DNA from: Eunapius fragilis
Taxonomy: Eukaryota; Porifera; Demospongiae; Spongillida; Spongillidae
Assembly (NCBI GenBank): GCA_963681505.1
Contig: OY811975.1
Span: 4,314,950 to 4,378,949 of the forward strand
DNA length: 64,000 nt
Direction: 5' to 3'
A program made the translations under genes and the position numbers. Below the pieces are notes generated by a model. The model was not told where the DNA came from. It worked only from the letters and a program-made list of their open reading frames with translations, and made no database searches. Position 1 is the stretch's first letter; every line of letters begins with the position of its first letter. Shown in pieces: positions 45,043 through 55,670 of the stretch.

Positions 45043-45637
45043 CCGTTACAAGTGATCACACTACACAACTGCTTCAAATAGACAGAAAACAAAGGAAAGA
45101 GACAATGCCAATCTACTACAAGACCCACTACCACGTGAGGTGGGCTTTATTAAAAAAATAATTTGTTATTTTACCAATAAACTTTAAAATGAGTGCAATA
45201 GATTCCTTAGCGTGCATGTACTTTGTGCTACAGTTTGTCTCCTATACTCTGACGTTGCACATAAGCCATCTTCGACTTGTTCACAGGCGGCCTATTACAT
45301 ACATAACTGTAACAGGGAATTGCACTAGTAGTTGTTTTGACATATACCCCTTAAAACGTTCCTAATCAAATTGCATTGGTTCTACAAACCATTGTTAAAA
45401 ATATATAAGTTTTTAGCAGTTCCAATTTATTTGAAAACTAGTCATTTCAATGTCACTAAAGTCTAGTTGAAACAAGCAAATTTAATGTAACAATAACATT
45501 ATACAATAGATGCAACTAGCAACTGTAGTTTTAACAAATGATAGTTTTTTATGTTTTTTGAAAGTCAAAATGGTCTACAATGTTCTTGTTATTTCAACCT
45601 AGCATTTGTTATTTCAACAAAAAATTTTTCTAGTGTA

Positions 45638-45965
45638 CGGTAATTAATTGTGAAATCCTTATTTAAAATAAAAATAAAAAAACTATAATAAATGATGCTA
45701 TTGCTCATTAATGGCGCGTGTGGCAGTAGTGACTGGCTCGAACAAGGGAATAGGCTTGGAGATAGTCAAGTGTCTGTGCATGGAGTTTGACGGAGACGTT
45801 ATACCTAACAGCAAGGGATGCCGCCAACGGGTTAAAGGCAGTTGCTAAGTTGGAGGAAGAGGGACTGAACCCAAAGTTTCACCAACTGGATATTACGCCC
45901 CAGGATTCAGTAGAGAACCTGATGCAGTACCTGGTTCTCGTCAACCGGCATGGCGTATACCTTGA
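45638..45965 (+). pseudogene. Carbonyl reductase copy 3, coding remnant
   Basis: ATG 45,711 starts a match to the intact protein (MARVAVVTGSNKGIG). A single T insertion (GACGTTATAC instead of GACGTATAC) breaks the frame after about 30 codons. The match continues to about codon 75, loses about 24 bp, then runs a few codons more and ends near 45,965. The promoter part was displaced to 39.8 kb by insertions. Confidence 0.9.
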
Positions 45966-45969
45966 AATT

Positions 45970-46679
45970 CCGTAGCCGCAGTTTCATCAGCTGACGTCTG
46001 AGCACTGACCAGTGGCGGCGAAGGGCAGGTATGGCAAATACCCTATCAAAGGCTCCGAAGGGGTATCAGGCCAAATTATTGGAAATTATAATTTTTAAAT
46101 GTCCATCAACTATTTCAATTCACACGATGCACGTCGATCAACGAAGTGTGTCACTCATCTACCTTGAATGATGAACAACAATGTGTGTAGCAGACTTCGC
46201 AACACTGTTAAGTAGAAATGTGATGCTTGGCTTCGACTCCCGGAGATCAAATCATTTGTCTCGTCCCCAGACCCAGATTCCCAACAGCTGCGGGTGGATT
46301 ACATCACCGCTACGTGGAAAGTGGGTCTGGGAAATAAGAACGACGCACTTGTTCCAAGCGTCCCTCAATGTTTATGTCCAAAAATAGTACGGCAATCTAA
46401 ATTTAGAACTATAATTATTGACGATTTAGTTATATGTTTACCCTTTATACGGCGAGAGACCATATCGTACGGCTCTGCATAACGCACCTATACGTGCTAA
46501 TTCCGTATAACACCCGAAATTGACACTTTAACCATGCATATACGACCCCAGTCGATACCTATCCGCTGACTCCTCAAACGTCTTTGACATAGGCATTTGA
46601 CTGTGCTCTACATTTTATGCTGCCATGGTTATTAGGAGATCTCAGGCCACAACATTTGTAGAAGGTTATCTGTTGCAGC
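45970..46679. other. Transposon end and unassigned sequence
   Basis: CAGTGGCGGCGAAGGGC at about 46,010 looks like another hAT-like end. Inverted motifs CCAGACCCAGATTCCC (46,268) and GTGGGTCTGGGAA (46,320) form a loose hairpin. No gene recognised. Confidence 0.3.
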
Positions 46680-47325
46680 TTATTGGCTCATAGCACCAAC
46701 ACCTTGGCTCCTAGCACCGACCAGCACCTTTTTGGCTCTTAGTACTAGGAACAGCTCAGCTGGCATTTGCAAGGGATGCTGGTGATCTTTCACCACCCTG
46801 TCGTATGCATTAGAAAGCATTGAGTCCATTTTAGTCATAATTTTGGCTACAATGCCAACCTGGACTTTATCATTATTAGGGAGGACTATGGGAGTTATGG
46901 AGATAAAAAAAAACAGCGTGAAGGTTGTGCTTACATTGGTAGAAGCGTGGAATTTTTTCATGACCAAACGGGCACACGCATTTCCATACACAGCCTTGCA
47001 GTTAGTAAAGTACCAAATAGTTTTCTGCCCCCATGCAGGCTCCTACCTCGCAGGAGTGTGCATTAACTGTGACAACTTGTTTAGACATGTCCCATGGGAT
47101 TAAGTGAAAGAAGATATCCTGGTTTGGTGCACCACACGTCATCCATTTCGGACCACTAAGTCCTATTCCATCACTCCAGGCACTGCACCCATGTCCTGAT
47201 AAAGCGCTACCAGTGGCCCCACCCTCCAGTCGGGCGGTCATGTCACTCACTCCACCACAGGTCAGGAGATGTGCCATTGCTTCAACTATGGCATCTGCTC
47301 CCCCACCAACTGTCCTTTCGCCCAC
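46680..47325 (-). CDS. Unidentified two-exon coding stretch (partial)
   Basis: An upstream open frame to 47,047 (…MAHLLTCGGVSDM...GHGCSAWSDGIGLSGPKW...) ends before GTAGGA and splices, in phase 0, over a 52-bp intron (46,995-47,046, acceptor CTGCAAG) to 46,994-46,680. That exon reads AVYGNACARLVMKKFH, ITPIVLPNNDKVQVGIV and NAYDRVVKDHQ and ends in a stop. Together about 180 residues with protein-like composition and very short intron, as in the other genes here. No clear 5' start: upstream of 47,325 the frame meets a TAG at 47,377-47,379. Function unknown. Confidence 0.4.
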
Positions 47326-47897
47326 CAATGTGGGTGAGGTATGCAGTTGTGTATAAGAAATGAGGGATATATATGCCTAATGAATGAAGAACCAATGCAT
47401 ACAATTTAATTTGATTCATATTTGCCAGTTGTATATATCAGTAGTGCGGTAGAGCTGGTATACTTTTGGCACGAATCCCGCACCATACATTCGGCCCCTC
47501 TCGATACTGCGCAGCATTCTGTTCCTCATACTAGTCTTCTCACATACGAGTCCCCATATCTGTATCTGGATACTCGTGTCCGTATATGCATGACTTCGTA
47601 TGCAGTCTGCATAACTCTTATAAGTTATACATCCGCGCATGCAGTGAAGGCCATTCCAAACTAGGCTTTAGGGTTTCCCGTCCACCCGTTCTATCAGAGA
47701 TAATATAAAGACTGGTCCTATATGATGCGGTGTATTTGTATTAAGAAATGATTAATCTCCCCAGACCTTACAAGGCTTACATAATTGATATGTGATTTAG
47801 GATAAAGCACAAACACAACAACAAAGTTATGTTTTTTCGTTCTCAGTTGGTACTTGACTGACAATACCAAAATGGCGCAGTTGAAATAAGCAGACAA

Positions 47898-47903
47898 TTT
47901 ATT
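47898..47903 (-). promoter_or_regulatory. Poly(A) signal of the 100-aa gene
   Basis: AATAAA on the minus strand, 90 bp after the stop of the gene at 47,993-48,357. Confidence 0.5.
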
Positions 47904-47992
47904 ATCATACATTAAATCAGTACAAAATTATGGCCATGCATTATTTTAAGCGGCGGTCAGCTATTTAATGTCCAGTCTGGAATGTCAATGTC

Positions 47993-48357
47993 CTACTTCT
48001 TATCAAGCTGCAGTCCTTTAGCACGTGCTGCTTTCGTCTTGAGGCAGCAGTACCATCTTCCGTTGACAATTCCCAAGGTCCGTTTTTTATGGCTCCACCT
48101 TCCATTATGGAACGTTCTTTCGATACGAGCTCTACTGTCCCTGCCCTCCCAGTCGTTCCATAAGGCGAAAAATTCGTCGTTCTCGAACTTGTAATCGTTT
48201 ACGGAATCTAAGAGCTTGTCTCTTATCTCTAGGAGCTTTTTTGCTGTCTTGAGCACAACCTGCCCTATAATTAAATTAAACAGCATTCAACAGGCGGTGG
48301 CAAAAAAAAAAACTAGATGCACTCACCCCGGCCAGACCGCGGCCGCGTGCGTGGCAT
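47993..48357 (-). CDS. Small basic protein, complete two-exon gene, 100 aa, function unknown
   Basis: ATG at 48,357 starts a 31-bp exon (MPRTRPRSGR) ending before GTGAGT. A 62-bp intron (48,265-48,326, acceptor TTATAG) is followed by exon 48,264-47,993, and phase 1 joins exactly. The protein has a basic N-terminus and a likely helix (VVLKTAKKLLEIRDKLLDS). An acidic-aromatic segment (ENDEFFALWNDWEG) follows, and then a basic Trp/Cys-containing end (RTFHNGRWSHKKR, NGRWYCCLKTKAARAKG). TATA box, start, intron, stop and AATAAA are all in place, which argues for a real gene. No known family recognised; a role in nucleic-acid binding would fit the charge but is only a guess. The ATG context and MPR start recall the candidate exon at 15,518. 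Confidence 0.5.
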
Positions 48358-48460
48358 AGAAAATGATCAGGGTGTAGTAAAAACACAACGATGAAGACGA
48401 AAAGCAGCTATTACAGTAGCCGCTCACAAACAAGACCACGCGCAACTGACAAACAGACTG

Positions 48461-48470
48461 CTTTTATATA
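48461..48470 (-). promoter_or_regulatory. TATA box of the 100-aa gene
   Basis: TATATAAAAG on the minus strand, about 105 bp before the ATG, giving an expected start near 48,435-48,440 and a 5' UTR of about 80 bases. Confidence 0.5.
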
Positions 48471-48989
48471 GGCACAATGAATGCTACTGCTGCATGCGCA
48501 TGCATGCAGCAGCAAAAATTCTTTGGTACTCGGGATCAATCAGTAGACCAAATGGTCTTCCCTTTCTTACCAACATAACATAACGTGTCAACGTTCCTCT
48601 GGTCCTCTCAGACCTAACCTCGTGGTGAATGCTAACATCCACATGAATGCACCTTCCCATGATGGTCTAAGGCTGTTGGCATCATTATGACATCCCTTCA
48701 CCCCACAGAGGGTGTGGTCTTCAGTCAACCTGGGTTAATCAGTTCCTCTGGTCCTCTCAGACCTAACCTCGTGGTGAATGCTAACATCCACATGAATGCA
48801 CCTTCCCATGATGGTCTAAGGCTGTTGGCATCATTATGACATCCCTTCACCCCACAGAGGGTGTGGTCTTCAGTCAACCTGGGTTAATGTAAATAAGTTC
48901 ACTGGGGGAGGGGGGGGGGGAGTGGTGCTGAACCCCCCTCAGCAATTTGCCTGGGGGGAGGGGGGGGGGGGTCCTGAGCCTCCCATATT

Positions 48990-49190
48990 CTACACCTATG
49001 ATAACACATCAACCACACACACACACACATACCACACACACACACCAACATACCACACACACACCACACACCGCACACACACACCACACACACACCACAC
49101 ACACCGCACACACACCACACAAACACCACACACACCACACACACCCCACATACACACAACACACACACACTCACACCAGACACACACACG
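48990..49190. repeat. CACA/CACAC-rich microsatellite in copy A
   Basis: Impure ACACAC with CCACA interruptions. Shorter in copy B (52,180-52,290) and in reverse in copy C (53,680-53,930). Confidence 0.9.
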
Positions 49191-50009
49191 CCCTGTACCT
49201 GCATCATTGGGGGGTGGTGAGGGGTGGGCGAAGGAAGAGGAAGTGGGGGTAGAGCTAACAGTCGTGTTCACTTTTTGTACATGATGTGTTACTTTTTGTC
49301 ATCAGGTATAGTCCCCAGACCTCTATGTGCCTACCAGGCAATGCCCTTGTCCCCAATGGCAACAGCAACAGAGGAGTCATTCTATTTCACTAGTGTTCTT
49401 ATAATGGCAGGTCATATCAGGACTCCCAGAGGATCTACTTGGTACAGTCAATACTCCTGATCCCCTGTCTGTGCTGAGTGGTGTGGTGTTAGGCCCTACC
49501 ACCTGTGGTGATCACATCTCATGTCACCATCCCTTTCCTCTTAACAGGGTAACAAAGGATGGCTGTAGACCAGACCAGTGTGCTAAATTGATCATCATGT
49601 AGATGTCCTCTTCCTGGGAACAAGTGTGTGTGTGTGTGTGCTTGTGTGTGTGACAGGAGTATGCTCAAGGCTAGAGCTAATGGTGATGGAATGTGGAGGT
49701 GGGGGGGGGGGGACTTTGCGTGTGGCATATAAGGTAGCATCCACGCTCATGGCATGTATCCAGCTTGTACAAGTGTTAACATTTACAAACCTGTAAGCAA
49801 GAGCTATGTGAATGTTATTTTGCCCGGTAAAATTGGGGGGGGGGGGGGGGGGGAGAGGAGAAGGTAATACCTACTGCTGTGTTGGCATATTATCAGTGAG
49901 TGTACCTTTGTTCTGCATATATACCTATGGCTGTGTTGGTGGTAGTGGTGACATAACAAGATGCTTACGTTTGTGACTCCCCACCCCCACCCCCCTCCTC
50001 CATCCCCAG

Positions 50010-50213
50010 CTGGTGAGGATGTGTCAAGTGTGTGTCAAGCGTGTGTCAAATGGAGATAGGAAATCAAGTAAGTTCTGATCACACCCCTCAGTCATTTCAA
50101 CATCACATTCCCCTACACTGTATGTTCCACCCCTCAGAGTGGAGTGAAGTGACCACTGACAGTGGCGTCTACAGACTGCCACTGGAGAGGTGTTGTCAAT
50201 ACCTGGACTGCAG
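50010..50213 (+). other. Candidate exon pair in copy A
   Basis: 50,010-50,067 (acceptor CCCCAG, donor GTAAGT, 19 codons plus 1 base, LVRMCQVCVKRVSNGDRKS) joins in phase to 50,138-50,213 (acceptor CCTCAG, donor GTATGG, WSEVTTDSGVYRLPLERCC...). The same pair occurs in copy B at about 53,127-53,333. Cys-rich; family not recognised. Upstream exon candidates exist only in copy B. Confidence 0.3.
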
Positions 50214-50324
50214 GTATGGTCAACTACACGGTGTGAGTATGTGTGTGTGTGTACTCATCACTTAATGTTATGTCAGCACAGCCAGAGAGTCAGGAGTATT
50301 GATTGTACCAAGTAGATCCTCTGG

Positions 50325-50860
50325 AACTTGGGCGTACGCAGCCTTCAGGAAAGGGGGGGTCGAATTTTTTTAATAGGTGACCTTAATTACAATAATATAT
50401 ACTTGAGTGTTATTTCCATTTTGTACATCGATGCTTTGTATGATGCTATTCAGGATAATAAATATCCATTGGCGCTAAAACGTAAGTTGCATAACTAAGG
50501 GAGACCGATTAATTACAACAACCATGCATAATCTATATTGTTGACCTTTCCACCCCATCATGAAAACCAATCTAATACACTTGCATTGACTAATATTGGC
50601 ACAGTTAGGATTGTTACCTGATTAGAACATGCTCGTGCATGCATTCATGAATCATGAAGACATCCAACATAAGGAATCAAATCAAGGTTCTAAAACATGG
50701 GATTATCAATCTATATCATAAAATGATAGCTGAATACATTTGATTTTAAAACAGATAACATATTGATTGTTAGAACAATTAATCAACTAATGTAGTACTG
50801 TATTGTCCATTTCGAGGCGTCTTGGGTGCCATCTGTGCAAACATATTGACAATTAACCTC
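50325..50860. other. Transposon end with G tract, then unassigned AT-rich sequence
   Basis: GGGCGTACGCAGCCTTCAGG followed by a G tract at 50,330-50,360 is the inverse of the motif at 21,890-21,915. The rest shows no frame. Confidence 0.4.
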
Positions 50861-51327
50861 TTCCATATTTCAGTATGTTAGTTGAAACGTCGCTTACATC
50901 CTCTATTGTATTCAATTCCTCAGGAAAAGTACAAAATGATGCTTATATAAGCAAATGATACTTTTGGCCTAAAGTCATTACTTGGAGTACGTATGGTGGC
51001 TGTTGACCAATTAAGAGTAGTCCAACATCATTTTTGAACTCATCAATTTCTGCTGTTACATTCAATGGATGTAGAATAACTGGTGGTGTAGGTGATGCGC
51101 AGATAAGTCATAGACACACGTTTCACTGGACAACAGTGACCCTGATGCATCTCTCTGATCGCTATGTGGTACGGGAAAAAAATAGGGCTATTCTCAGTTT
51201 CCCTTCCATCAGCAACAACGACCGTATTGCAAGGCACATCAAAAACATAATGACCAGCTAATACTAGAAAATTATTTGACAATTTAGATATTGCTCCATT
51301 AAGGCAACTGCATGTATAGTACAGCAA
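50860..51327 (-). pseudogene. Coding remnant of unknown family
   Basis: The minus-strand reading NFLVLAGHYVFDVPCNTVV, GRETENSPIFFPYHIAI and MHQGHCCPVKR (51,290-51,080) continues after one frameshift as PVILHPLNVTAEIDEFKND and QQPPYVLQVMTLGQKYHLL, followed by a stop and more open sequence to about 50,880. Amino-acid use is protein-like over 400 bp. Probably a decayed transposon or host gene; not recognised. Confidence 0.3.
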
Positions 51328-51951
51328 AATTTATTTAAATGGCCGGTTTCCTTTTGTCTTTCCACTGGCCTTATGCAGGGGTGTGTCATGCGTTCTGTGA
51401 GACATCCAAATACACGTGTTGTATCAACTGGCCATAAGGTTCTACTAATTTTATTATTTCTATCATGCACCATGCATTTTCATTTTTGCATGCACACAGA
51501 CACCCCTGAAAGCTGAAGGTTGCCATGGAGGGGTGTGACTTGGATGTGTGGGTCTCCATGGAGATAATATGATGGGTGTGATCTCATCAAGAGCTAGGTG
51601 AGTCAATAGCTGGGTGGGGTTTCATTTTCTTGGCATGAAGACTGTTATCCCTTTTACATCACCAAAGGTTGCCATGGAGGGATCATGTGACTCCGACCAT
51701 GCTGGTTGCCTGCACACTTTCCCTCCCCCTCCCTCCTCCTCCCCAGAATGACTCGGGATCAATCAGTAGACCAAATGGTCTTCCCTTTCCTACCAACATA
51801 ACATGTCAACGTTCCTCTGGTCCTCTCCGACCTAACCTCGTGGTGAATGCTAACATCCACATGAATGCACCTTCCCATGATGGTCTAAGGCTGTTGGCAT
51901 CATTATGATATCCCTTCACCCCACAGAGGGTGTGGTCTTCAGTCAACCTGG

Positions 51952-52500
51952 GCGGTACTATGCCGGAGGAGAGTGTGTGTCCAGAGCTTATGAATGGAAC
52001 CTTCACAGACTACACAGGGTGAGTTCCCTTACCACCATCCATTACCATTAATTTATTAATGTAAATAAGTTCACTGGGGGGGGGGGGGGGGGGGAGTGGT
52101 GCTAAACCCCCCTAAGCAATTTGCCTGGGGGGAGGGGGGGGGGGTCCTGAGCCTCCCATATTCTACACCTATGATAACACATCAACCACACACACACACA
52201 CACCAACATACCACACACACACCACACATACACCACACACACACACCACACACCGCACACACACCACACACACACACACTCACACCAGACACACACACGC
52301 CCTGTACCTGCATCATTGGGGGGTGGTGAGGGGTGGGCGAAGGAAGAGGAAGTGGGGGTAGAGCTAACAGTCGTGTTCACTTTTTGTACATGATGTGTTA
52401 CTTTTTGTCATCAGGTATAGTCCCCAGACCTCTATGTGCCTACCAGGCAATGCCCTTGTCCCCAATGGCAACAGCAACAAAGGAGTCATTCTATTTCACT
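51952..52500 (+). other. Candidate exons in copy B
   Basis: An exon beginning after GTCTTCAG (about 51,942) and ending before GTGAGTT at about 52,020 reads NLGGTMPEESVCPELMNG then TFTDYT. It joins in phase to a segment after TTTTTGTCATCAG (about 52,415), YSPQTSMCLPGNALVPNG. An NGT glycosylation site and cysteines suggest an extracellular product. The frame then meets TAG without a good donor, so this may be a broken gene. Both exons recur in reverse in copy C. Confidence 0.25.
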
Positions 52501-53126
52501 AGTGTTCTTATAATGGCAGGTCATATCAGGACTCCCAGAGGATCTACTTGGTACAGTCAATACTCCTGATCCCCTGTCTGTGCTGAGTGGTGTGGTGTTA
52601 GGCCCTACCACCTGTGGTGATCACATCTCATGTCACCATCCCTTTCCTCTTAACAGGGTAACAAAGGATGGCTGTAGACCAGACCAGTGTGCTAAATTGA
52701 TCATCATGTAGATGTCCTCTTCCTGGGAACAAGTGTGTGTGTGTGTGTGCTTGTGTGTGTGACAGGAGTATGCTCAAGGCTAGAGCTAATGGTAATGGAA
52801 TGTGGAGGTGGGGGGGGGGGGGGGACTTTGCGTGTGGCATATAAGGTAGCATCCACGCTCATGGCATGTATCCAGCTTGTACAAGTGTTAACATTTACAA
52901 ACCTGTAAGCAAGAGCTATGTGAATGTTATTTTGCCCAGTAAAATTGGGGGGGGGGGGGGGGGGGGGGGGAGAGGAGAAGGTAATACCTACTGCTGTGTT
53001 GGCATATTATCAGTGAGTGTACCTCTGTTCTGCATATATACATATGGCTGTGTTGGTGGTAGTGGTGACATAACAAGATGCTTACGTTTGTGACTCCCCA
53101 CCCCCACCCCCCTCCTCCATCCCCAG

Positions 53127-53333
53127 CTGGTGAGGATGTGTCAAGTGTGTGTCAAGTGTGTGTCAAATGGAGATAGGAAATCAAGTAAGTTCTGATCACA
53201 CCCCTCAGTCATTTCAACATCACATTCCCCTACACTGTATGTTCCACCCCTCAGAGTGGAGTGAAGTGACCACTGACAGTGGCGTCTACAGACTGCCACT
53301 GGTGAGGTGTTGTCAATACCTGGACTGCAGGTA
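53127..53333 (+). other. Candidate exon pair in copy B
   Basis: Counterpart of 50,010-50,213, with one Arg-to-Cys and one Glu-to-Val change. Splice borders are preserved. Confidence 0.3.
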
Positions 53334-53408
53334 TGGTCAACTACACGGTGTGAGTATGTGTGTGTGTGTACTCATCACTTAATGTTATGTCAGCACAGCC
53401 AGAGAGTC

Positions 53409-54870
53409 AGGAGTATTGATTGTACCAAGTAGATCCTCTGGAAGTCCTGATATGACCTGCCATTATAAGAACACTAGAGAAATAGAATGACTCCTTTGTT
53501 GCTGTTGCCATTGGGGACAAGGGCATTGCCTGGTAGGCACATAGAGGTCTGGGGACTATACCTGATGACAAAAAGTAACACATCATGTACAAAAAGTGAA
53601 CACGACTGTTAGCTCTACCCCCACTTCCTCTTCCTTCGCCCACCCCTCACCACCCCCCAATGATGCAGGTACAGGGCGTGTGTGTGTCTGGTGTGAGTGT
53701 GTGTGTGTTGTGTGTGTGTTGTGTGTGTGTGGTGTTTGTGTGGTGTGTGTGTGGTGTTTGTGTGGTGTGTGTGTGGTGTGTGTGGTGTGTGTGTGGTGTG
53801 TGTGTGTGGTGTGTGTGTGGTGTGTGTGGTGTGTGTGGTGTGTGTGCGGTGTGTGTGTGTGGTGTGTGTGGTGTGTGTGTGGTATGTTGGTGTGTGTGTG
53901 TGGTATGTTGGTGTGTGTGTGTGTGGTTGATGTGTTATCATAGGTGTAGAATATGGGAGGCTCAGGACCCCCCCCCCCCCTCCCCCCAGGCAAATTGCTT
54001 AGGGGGGTTCAGCACCACTCCCCCCCCCCAGTGAACTTATTTACATTAATAAATTAATGGTAATGGAATAGTGGTAAGGGAACTCACCCTGTGTATAGTC
54101 AGTGAAGGTTCCATTCATAAGCTCTGGACACACACTCTCCTCCGGCATAGTACCACCCAGGTTGACTGAAGACCACACCCTCTGTGGGGTGAAGGGATAT
54201 CATAATGATGCCAACAGCCTTAGACCATCATGGGAAGGTGCATTCATGTGGATGTTAGCATTCACCACGAGGTTAGGTCTGAGAGGACCAGAGGAACGTT
54301 GACATGTTATGTTGGTAGGAAAGGAAAGACCATTTGGTCTACTGATTGATCCCGAGTCATTCTGGGGAGGAGGAGGGAGGGGGAGGGAAAGTGTGCAGGC
54401 AACCAGTATGGTCGGAGTCACATGATCCCTCCATGGCAACCTTTGGTGATGTAAAAGGGATAACAGTCTTCATGCCAAGAAAATGAAACCGCACCCAGCT
54501 ATTGACTCACCTAGCTCTTGATGAGATCACACCCATCATATTATCTCCATGGAGACCCACACATCCAAGTCACACCCCTCCATGGCAACCTTCAGCTTTC
54601 AGGGGTGTCTGTGTGCATGCAAAAATGAAAATGCATGGTTCATGATAGAAATAATAAAATTAGTAGAACCTTATGGCCAGTAGATACAACACGTGTATTT
54701 GGATGTCTCACAGAATGCATGACACACCCTTGCATAAGGCCAGTGGAAAGACAAAAGGAAACCGACCATTTAAATAAATTTTGCTGTACTATACATGCGG
54801 TTGCCTTTGAGTGCAATACTGTCAAAATGGAGCAATATCTAAATTATCAAATAATTATCTACTATTAGCT
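53409..54870. repeat. Segmental duplication C, inverted relative to B
   Basis: Reverse complement of about 51,280-52,565, including the GT-rich microsatellite (53,680-53,930), the G/C tracts and the segment around the candidate exon. It ends near 54,870 at TCAAATAATTATCT. Scattered substitutions show it is not an assembly mirror of identical sequence. Confidence 0.85.
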
Positions 54871-55166
54871 GGTCATTATGGACATGGCTTTTTGACAGCA
54901 TTGCCATGACAATGATTTTAACCCCACAACAATACTGTACAAGAGTCACTACAAAACGTGTCCAAACTCTGTCACTAGTAGCCTACCCTTAAAGCAGGTG
55001 GGCAGAATTTGATTTCATCCAGCATACTTCATGTTTGTCTTCAGGCTATCAGGGTCTGCATGTGATAAATAGACGTGTGTAGCTGCATAACTGCATGCAT
55101 GAACACTTTTAGCATACACTGCAACAGGTAAAATACTAAAGTAATTTGACCCTTGAGCTACATGTG
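54871..55166. other. No gene seen
   Basis: Unique AT-rich sequence between duplication C and a short direct repeat. Confidence 0.4.
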
Positions 55167-55377
55167 ATAACATACGCATACCCATAAAATACTTGTGTCT
55201 GACAATAGATATATGATTTTATCGGGTGACACATTACTGCACAAGCCGTGCTACTTAACATTCACTCTCAACACAAGGCGGCACGCAGGATAATAAACAA
55301 GCTTGCATGCTGCTTGCACATTAAGCATGTGATAACATACGCATACCCATAAAATACTTGTGTCTGACAATAGATAT
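55167..55377. repeat. 50-bp direct repeat next to palindrome copy 2
   Basis: GTGATAACATACGCATACCC...CAATAGATAT occurs at about 55,166-55,213 and again at 55,329-55,377, immediately before the palindrome. The 162-bp spacing suggests a local duplication. Confidence 0.8.
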
Positions 55378-55670
55378 ACAAGTAAATAAAAACATTCTCT
55401 AACGAGAGAGTTGTTGGTATAATAGGATTGACCAATGGTGGTGTAAAAAGCACGGAAACAAGAGTGACAGAAATTTTACTAGAAAATTGAAATAGGCCTA
55501 TATTTAGCACACAATATAACACACATGCTAGAGTAATGGGCTAAATATAGGCCTATTTCATTTTTCCAGTAAAATTTCTGTCACTCTTGTTTCCGTGCTT
55601 TTTACACCACCATTGGTCAATCCTATTATACCAACAACTCTCTCGTCAGAGAATGTTTTTATTTACTTGT
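55378..55670. mobile_element. Foldback palindrome MITE, copy 2
   Basis: Arms of about 125 bp around a loop of about 40 bp. It has the same outer end ACAAGTAAATAAAAACATTC and the same inner GGTGGTGTAAAAAGCA as the other copies, but much of the arm sequence differs from them while remaining self-complementary. Confidence 0.9.

Larger units (their letters stand above)
40134..45635. mobile_element. 5.5-kb element with terminal inverted repeats and TA duplication, carrying a SAM-domain gene
   Basis: The left end CACTAGAAATTTTTTTGTTG (40,134 on) and the right end in reverse, CACTAGAAAAATTTTTTGTTG (45,635 down), agree over about 27 bp, allowing a 1-2 base A/T length difference. Both are flanked by TA (40,132-40,133 and 45,636-45,637). 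The element splits the reductase copy 3 upstream region from its coding part, which confirms insertion. Inside are a tandem repeat (40,285-40,665), a duplicated R1 block (41,421-42,512), two hairpins and a minus-strand SAM-like gene. No transposase was seen. TA duplication fits Tc1/mariner-related or similar families. A composite of nested insertions is possible. Confidence 0.6.
48527..50324. repeat. Segmental duplication A
   Basis: Matches copy B (51,750-53,441) in the same orientation, with a deletion around the exon at 51,952-52,019 and a private 149-bp tandem duplication (48,593-48,741 and 48,742-48,888). It ends at 50,324 inside the short inverted remnant CAGGAGTATTGATTGTACC..., where a transposon end begins. 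Confidence 0.85.
51325..53441. repeat. Segmental duplication B and left arm of a large inverted repeat
   Basis: 51,280-52,565 has an inverted counterpart at 53,409-54,870 (copy C), while 51,750-53,441 has a direct counterpart in copy A. The roughly 850-bp spacer between the arms (52,566-53,408) matches 49,460-50,289 of copy A. Confidence 0.85.

Noticed and set aside
48487..48512. Palindrome CTGCTGCATGC/GCATGCAGCAG upstream of the small gene as an operator
   Set aside because: GCATGCATG-type words are common throughout the window, so a regulatory role cannot be supported.
48922..49284. Thr-His-rich and Cys-Val-rich frames (also at 4.9, 20.7, 24.2, 33.4, 36.5 and 53.7 kb)
   Set aside because: They are translations of CA/GT microsatellites on either strand and carry no other sequence signal.
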